From Deltaproteobacteria bacterium (GTDB lineage Bacteria; Desulfobacterota; Desulfarculia; Adiutricales; Adiutricaceae): DNA of 10,351 nt. A program made the position numbers and the translations under genes. Within the stretch, counting starts at the first letter, position 1, and each line of letters opens with the position of its first letter. The stretch is taken from assembly GCA_031288745.1 (NCBI GenBank), contig JAITQT010000320.1, positions 1 through 10,351 of the forward strand, in the 5' to 3' direction. The notes under the pieces are model-generated. The model saw only the letters and a program-made list of their open reading frames with translations. It ran no database searches and was not told where the DNA came from. Shown here in pieces: positions 7,603 through 10,351 of the stretch.

Positions 7603-8093
7603 CACAGCCGTCTAAGATAAATTGCTGAAAAAAAGTAACTTATAAAAGCCGCTGGATATAAAGGATCTGATGTATTTCTTAAATCAAGAGAGACCGAACA
7701 AGGTCAGAAAGCCTAGGACATCTCCCCCAGTTCAGTTGGGCGAGTCCCCGCTTGATACCACTCAAAGTATATTCTAAGACGCTGCGGAGGCTATAGGACG
7801 AGCTGTCAAGCCCTGGTTGGGATAGGCCCACATTTTGGAGGCCAAATCAAGCCTAAAAATAAGCCACAAGTAGGGAAAGATGGAGTTATGAGCACCTTAA
7901 ACCATTCCATATAATGGCTCTATTGAAATACACAATCTTTCTTAGCCTGTTCGTTTTGGAAGCTAAGACCCCCGATCTTAGTAAGCCCATTTTTTTGGGA
8001 GAAAACTCATCCAGATTCTTTTCTGGATCTCACTGAAAGTGGCGCAAGATAAGTGTTTGCTGAGTTTTGCCATAATTATCTTGGACAGCTCTG
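7603..8093 (+). repeat. 491-bp inverted-repeat element, copy 2
   Basis: This is the second copy, of the same length and orientation as copy 1. Its left tip is worn (CACAGCCGTCTAAGATAAAT) and its right tip well kept (AATTATCTTGGACAGCTCTG). Recognisable homology of the AAA-ATPase pseudogene ends 50-60 bp before its left tip, so insertion of this element, or a deletion beside it, probably removed the 5' part of that gene. No continuation of that gene was found to the right, at 8094-8318. Confidence 0.8.
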
Positions 8094-8094
8094 C

Positions 8095-8102
8095 GTCACT
8101 TA
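8095..8102. repeat. Candidate target-site duplication, right
   Basis: GTCACTTA lies one base beyond the right tip of copy 2 (8093) and matches 5404-5411. It is the outer partner of the left candidate. Confidence 0.5.
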
Positions 8103-8318
8103 CACAGTTGCTTATCTTCATTTAGGAACGTTATATCCTAGCCACTATTGATTTTTAACGACTAACCGACAAGCTCTTGGCCACTAAAAATTAAAAAAAG
8201 TCTTCAGTATGATTCTGGCCCAGGAGCTATGGCTAGCTTCAAAACGAAAGGCCAAAAAGACTAAAAAGCCCTCTCTAGAATGGTTCACCCCCTCCCTAAA
8301 ATTAAAAAAATTGCTCCT

Positions 8319-9308
8319 TTAACTTAGTTCAGGATTAATATTAATCTTAGCCTCCCTCTTTAGATCTGATAGCCAATCGGCAAAAGCCTTTTCGATTAAC
8401 TCCAACTCATAGGCTTTTTTAGCCGCCAATAACAACTCCTCAGCCGTAAAAGGTTTTTCGACCTCCAAGACCTCAATGACGCAGATATTTTGGCCCAACT
8501 CAAAGGGTTTAGTCAAACGCCCCTTGGAACTAGAGGCTTGCTCTAACCTTTTAACCAAAGAGGCCTCCCTAAACATGGAAAGGGTCTGGCGATCGAGGGG
8601 ATTTATGATTAACGGCCCGCCCACTGCAGCCGGAAAACCTGTTTCTATAACCAAGGCGGCCCGCTCTTGCAGATCCCCCTTAGCTTGGCTCGAATTTAAC
8701 AAACTAAACACCTTGGAATCTTTTTGGGCTAGTAAAACTCTAACCTTGTAGATTGCGCCTATAGAATGATTTTCTTTCCATTTGTTCCAAAAAGAGCGCC
8801 ACGTGCTGGCTGCGGGCCTAGCCTTGACCTGGGCCACCTTCTTTATCATGGCTCGCCTGGTTATTTGTTTGACCAGAGCCGTGCTTAAACTCTCCCTAGC
8901 CTGATTAAGACGACTTTGGCAACTAGCTTGACTCTCCGAGCTTTGACAACTAAGCGAGCCGCTTAAGGCGTCTAATTCGGCCTTTAGCTCTCTTTCATCG
9001 ACTGTAAAGCCGCTCTTTTGGGCGGCCTGCCGAACCAACTCCTCGTCTATAAGTCTTTCCACTAAGCCTTTAACCGCCTCTTTTTGAGCCAGACCAGCCT
9101 TGGTCGTAAGGCTAGGTAATAACCCTATGGCCGCTGCTTCGTTTAAAGCTGAGCGGGGTATAACTTGACCGTCGACCACGGCTAAGACGTCGGAATCCCA
9201 GTAATGACTCCAATACTGGCCGCGCCAAATAATTATTCCGAGCGCGGATAATAAAATAAAAACCCCCAGCGCCCAATATAAAGCCTTCCCACTACGATTA
9301 ATTAACAA
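8319..9308 (-). CDS. SurA/PpiD-like periplasmic peptidyl-prolyl isomerase-type chaperone
   Basis: This 329-residue protein is probably a membrane-anchored folding factor for exported or outer-membrane proteins. Residues 10-28 form one hydrophobic segment near a short basic N-terminus, with no cleavage site, so the rest should face the periplasm. Residues ~41-160 match the helical SurA N-terminal chaperone type: VLAVVDGQVIPRSALNEAA, then LVERLIDEELVRQAAQKSGF and ELKAELDAL. Residues ~186-284 look like a degenerate parvulin (PPIC) domain ending KPFELGQ...VIEVLEVEKP. Several usual parvulin core residues are not obvious, so chaperone activity is likelier than catalysis. The C-terminal helix (~288-320) resembles the SurA tail. 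C121 and C130 could form a disulfide. The start is TTG, set by a strong ribosome site five bases upstream. Family placement is good; which paralogue is unclear, so no gene symbol is given. No neighbour is co-transcribed. Confidence 0.82.
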   Translation of the reverse strand: MLINRSGKALYWALGVFILLSALGIIIWRGQYWSHYWDSDVLAVVDGQVIPRSALNEAAAIGLLPSLTTKAGLAQKEAVKGLVERLIDEELVRQAAQKSGFTVDERELKAELDALSGSLSCQSSESQASCQSRLNQARESLSTALVKQITRRAMIKKVAQVKARPAASTWRSFWNKWKENHSIGAIYKVRVLLAQKDSKVFSLLNSSQAKGDLQERAALVIETGFPAAVGGPLIINPLDRQTLSMFREASLVKRLEQASSSKGRLTKPFELGQNICVIEVLEVEKPFTAEELLLAAKKAYELELIEKAFADWLSDLKREAKININPELS

Positions 9309-9313
9309 GCCCG

Positions 9314-9320
9314 CCTCCCT
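9314..9320 (-). promoter_or_regulatory. Strong Shine-Dalgarno site choosing a TTG start
   Basis: On the minus strand AGGGAGG occupies 9320-9314, five bases before TTG at 9308-9306. It is the strongest ribosome site in the window and decides the unusual start of the SurA/PpiD-like gene. Confidence 0.75.
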
Positions 9321-9339
9321 AAAAAAGCGCTCGCTCTAA

Positions 9340-9368
9340 AGATTAACCAAAAACTAAATCAGCCTCAA
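9340..9368 (-). promoter_or_regulatory. Possible sigma-70-type promoter of the SurA/PpiD-like gene
   Basis: On the minus strand TTGAGG (9368-9363) and TAATCT (9345-9340) are separated by 17 bp. They sit about 30 bp upstream of the TTG start. The match is modest and the region AT-rich, so it may be chance. Confidence 0.3.
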
Positions 9369-9618
9369 ATCTAAAATTATCTCTGGGGTTTAGGATTTTT
9401 TTATCGGAACAACCGTAAAAATTAGTACTTCAGGTTAGTTATATAAGCCTAATTCCGGTTTTATTCTTGTTTACCTGCCAGATCTTTGATTTTCCATTAT
9501 ACTCGCTTAAAATTGAAAACAAAGCTTCGCCTTAGCTTTCCAAGAAATATCATGTTGAAAAGATAGAGCCGTCTCATAGTTTGACTTAATTGAGTTAGGG
9601 TGTTCTCGGCGATTAAGG

Positions 9619-9844
9619 CTATCTAAAAATTCCTTTTAGGCTATTGGCTAAATAAGTTACAGCGACTTTTGGCGGATAAAGGGCCAAAAGATGGATATGG
9701 TCATTTTCACCAACGAACTCAACCAACTTTTCTTCAAATTCCTTACAAACTAAAGAAAATTTAACCCGTAAATCATTTAGGATTGCCTTAGTAAAGATTC
9801 TACGACGATATTTTTCAAATGATCAAGATGATAAGCTCATAAAC
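9619..9844 (-). pseudogene. tnpA: IS200/IS605-type TnpA (Y1 transposase) remnant
   Basis: TnpA is the HUH single-strand transposase of IS200/IS605 elements. The minus strand first shows VYEL (9844-9833), the usual start of the conserved core. It then continues in another frame with EKYRRRIFTKAILNDLR, EFEEKLVEFVGENDHIHLLA and YPPKVAVTYLANSLKG, to TAG at 9619-9621. The HIH metal-binding motif is intact at 9685-9699. A frameshift between 9816 and 9833 and loss of the C-terminal third, including the helix with the catalytic Tyr, make it inactive. Intact proteins are about 130-150 residues; about 76 remain. Confidence 0.85.
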
Positions 9845-9898
9845 AGGCCATGTCTATCCGGTATAATTTTGTTTTTATTTTTCACAGCTCAAGTATAA

Positions 9899-10024
9899 GG
9901 CGAATCAAGTAAGACGGGAAGGGTAAAATTTCCAACATACAATCTCAAATCATGGTGCTTAGCTGGTGGTTACGAAAATAACGCCAATTTAGTTGGCGCT
10001 TTAAATATTTTCCTGGCCAGGTAG
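9899..10024 (+). pseudogene. tnpB: TnpB C-terminal remnant of IS200/IS605 element
   Basis: TnpB is the RNA-guided nuclease ancestor of Cas12. Only its last ~41 codons remain. They end SWCLAGGYENNANLVGALNI, FLAR and TAG at 10022-10024, matching the usual zinc-finger/RuvC-III end (C-x-x-C-G-Y...HADxxGAxNIL). The second zinc-finger Cys is Gly (GGT for TGT) and the RuvC-III Asp is Asn (AAT at 9986-9988). The first CxxC pair is not seen. It points away from tnpA, the head-to-head order of IS605, with the ~340 N-terminal residues deleted. A short dyad, CGCCAA/TTGGCG (9982-9998), lies inside it. Confidence 0.78.
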
Positions 10025-10351
10025 GTCGCTCTAAAGGCTTTGGAAGATATGACCTATAAAGCCAGCCGATTAATTAGACCATCCTTACTTGAGAGACTTA
10101 AAGGCCTTCCGCTACAGCTCAGTAACTATCTCTCTGGGAGCTGAGGATATCAATCATCTTGGCCCTCTTTATAATAAGCACTTAACAGGGTAACGTAGAT
10201 CTTTTTGCTGGACTGTTTAAATTTTGTTTGCAATAGTCTCGAAAGCGGGATCCGCGTTCAATTTGCGTCAGTTTTCTCTTATAAAGTTAGTTGTATGCAA
10301 CTTTAAAATCGCCAATCTTTGGGAGTGTTGAGGAATCAATCGGCTATGATC
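10025..10351. other. Non-coding tail, possibly IS605 right end
   Basis: No gene is recognisable. CAGCTC (10115-10120) pairs with GAGCTG (10138-10143) around a 17-base loop. AAAGTT/AACTTT near 10284-10305 is another small dyad. Subterminal hairpins and the guide-RNA scaffold of IS605 elements lie just 3' of tnpB, so this could be their remnant, but the end cannot be fixed. Confidence 0.35.

Larger units (their letters stand above)
5412..8093. mobile_element. Composite-transposon-like unit carrying AAA-ATPase/nuclease pseudogene
   Basis: Two 491-bp elements in the same orientation (5412-5902 and 7603-8093) bracket 1.7 kb holding the AAA-ATPase/PD-(D/E)XK pseudogene. The outermost inverted-repeat tips are the best preserved (both CAGAGCTGTCCAAGATAATT). 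The outer flanks share GTCACTTA, whereas the inner flanks share nothing with them. This is the arrangement expected if the whole unit moved at once, using the outer ends. Neither copy encodes a transposase, so movement would have needed one supplied elsewhere. Alternatives are two independent insertions with a chance flank match, or recombination between copies. Confidence 0.5.

Noticed and set aside
7344..7605. Short open frames on both strands near 7344-7605
   Set aside because: They are out-of-frame shadows of the AAA-ATPase pseudogene, whose own frame shows family motifs.
8476..8751. Plus-strand open frame of 91 codons
   Set aside because: It is fully antisense to the SurA/PpiD-like gene, with no supporting signals.

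Overview
This looks like a piece of a Gram-negative bacterial chromosome in advanced decay. Only two genes read through intact: a 613-residue orphan protein (+ strand) and a 329-residue membrane-anchored SurA/PpiD-like chaperone (- strand). Together they cover about 27% of the window. The rest is broken mobile elements, a broken AAA-ATPase/nuclease gene and repeats. Low coding density, many decayed transposases and AAA-ATPase/PD-(D/E)XK genes are typical of host-restricted or endosymbiotic bacteria. A SurA-like lipoprotein-free periplasmic chaperone and the gene style would suit a deltaproteobacterial (Desulfobacterota) symbiont such as those of termite-gut protists. That placement is an inference from style; no marker gene here proves it.

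Layout. 1-1123 (-): a transposase pseudogene of the IS1634-like DDE type, broken by frameshifts and stops and running off the left edge. 1278-1962: two tandem copies of a ~342-bp unit, with internal inverted repeats and a 19-bp motif present twice per unit. 1925-2380 (-): remnant of a group II intron-encoded protein, with its N-terminal RT start and C-terminal maturase tail joined across a large internal deletion. Its last codons lie inside the tandem unit. 2381-3338: non-coding, probably gene debris. 3339-5180 (+): the intact orphan gene. 5412-8093: two direct copies of a 491-bp inverted-repeat element bracket an AAA-ATPase/PD-(D/E)XK pseudogene (6194-7602, -). The outer ends of this assembly carry a near-matching 8-9 bp direct repeat, as in a composite transposon. 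8319-9308 (-): the SurA/PpiD-like gene. 9619-10024: divergent tnpA (-) and tnpB (+) remnants of an IS200/IS605 element, followed by hairpin-bearing non-coding DNA.

How it fits together. I see no operon or multi-gene system that is intact. The window records element insertion followed by point decay: all three stop codons occur in one otherwise unshifted reading frame, and slippage left indels in a 7-bp repeat and a 7-base homopolymer. Against this background the uninterrupted 613-codon orphan stands out, because it appears to be kept by selection or to be a recent arrival.
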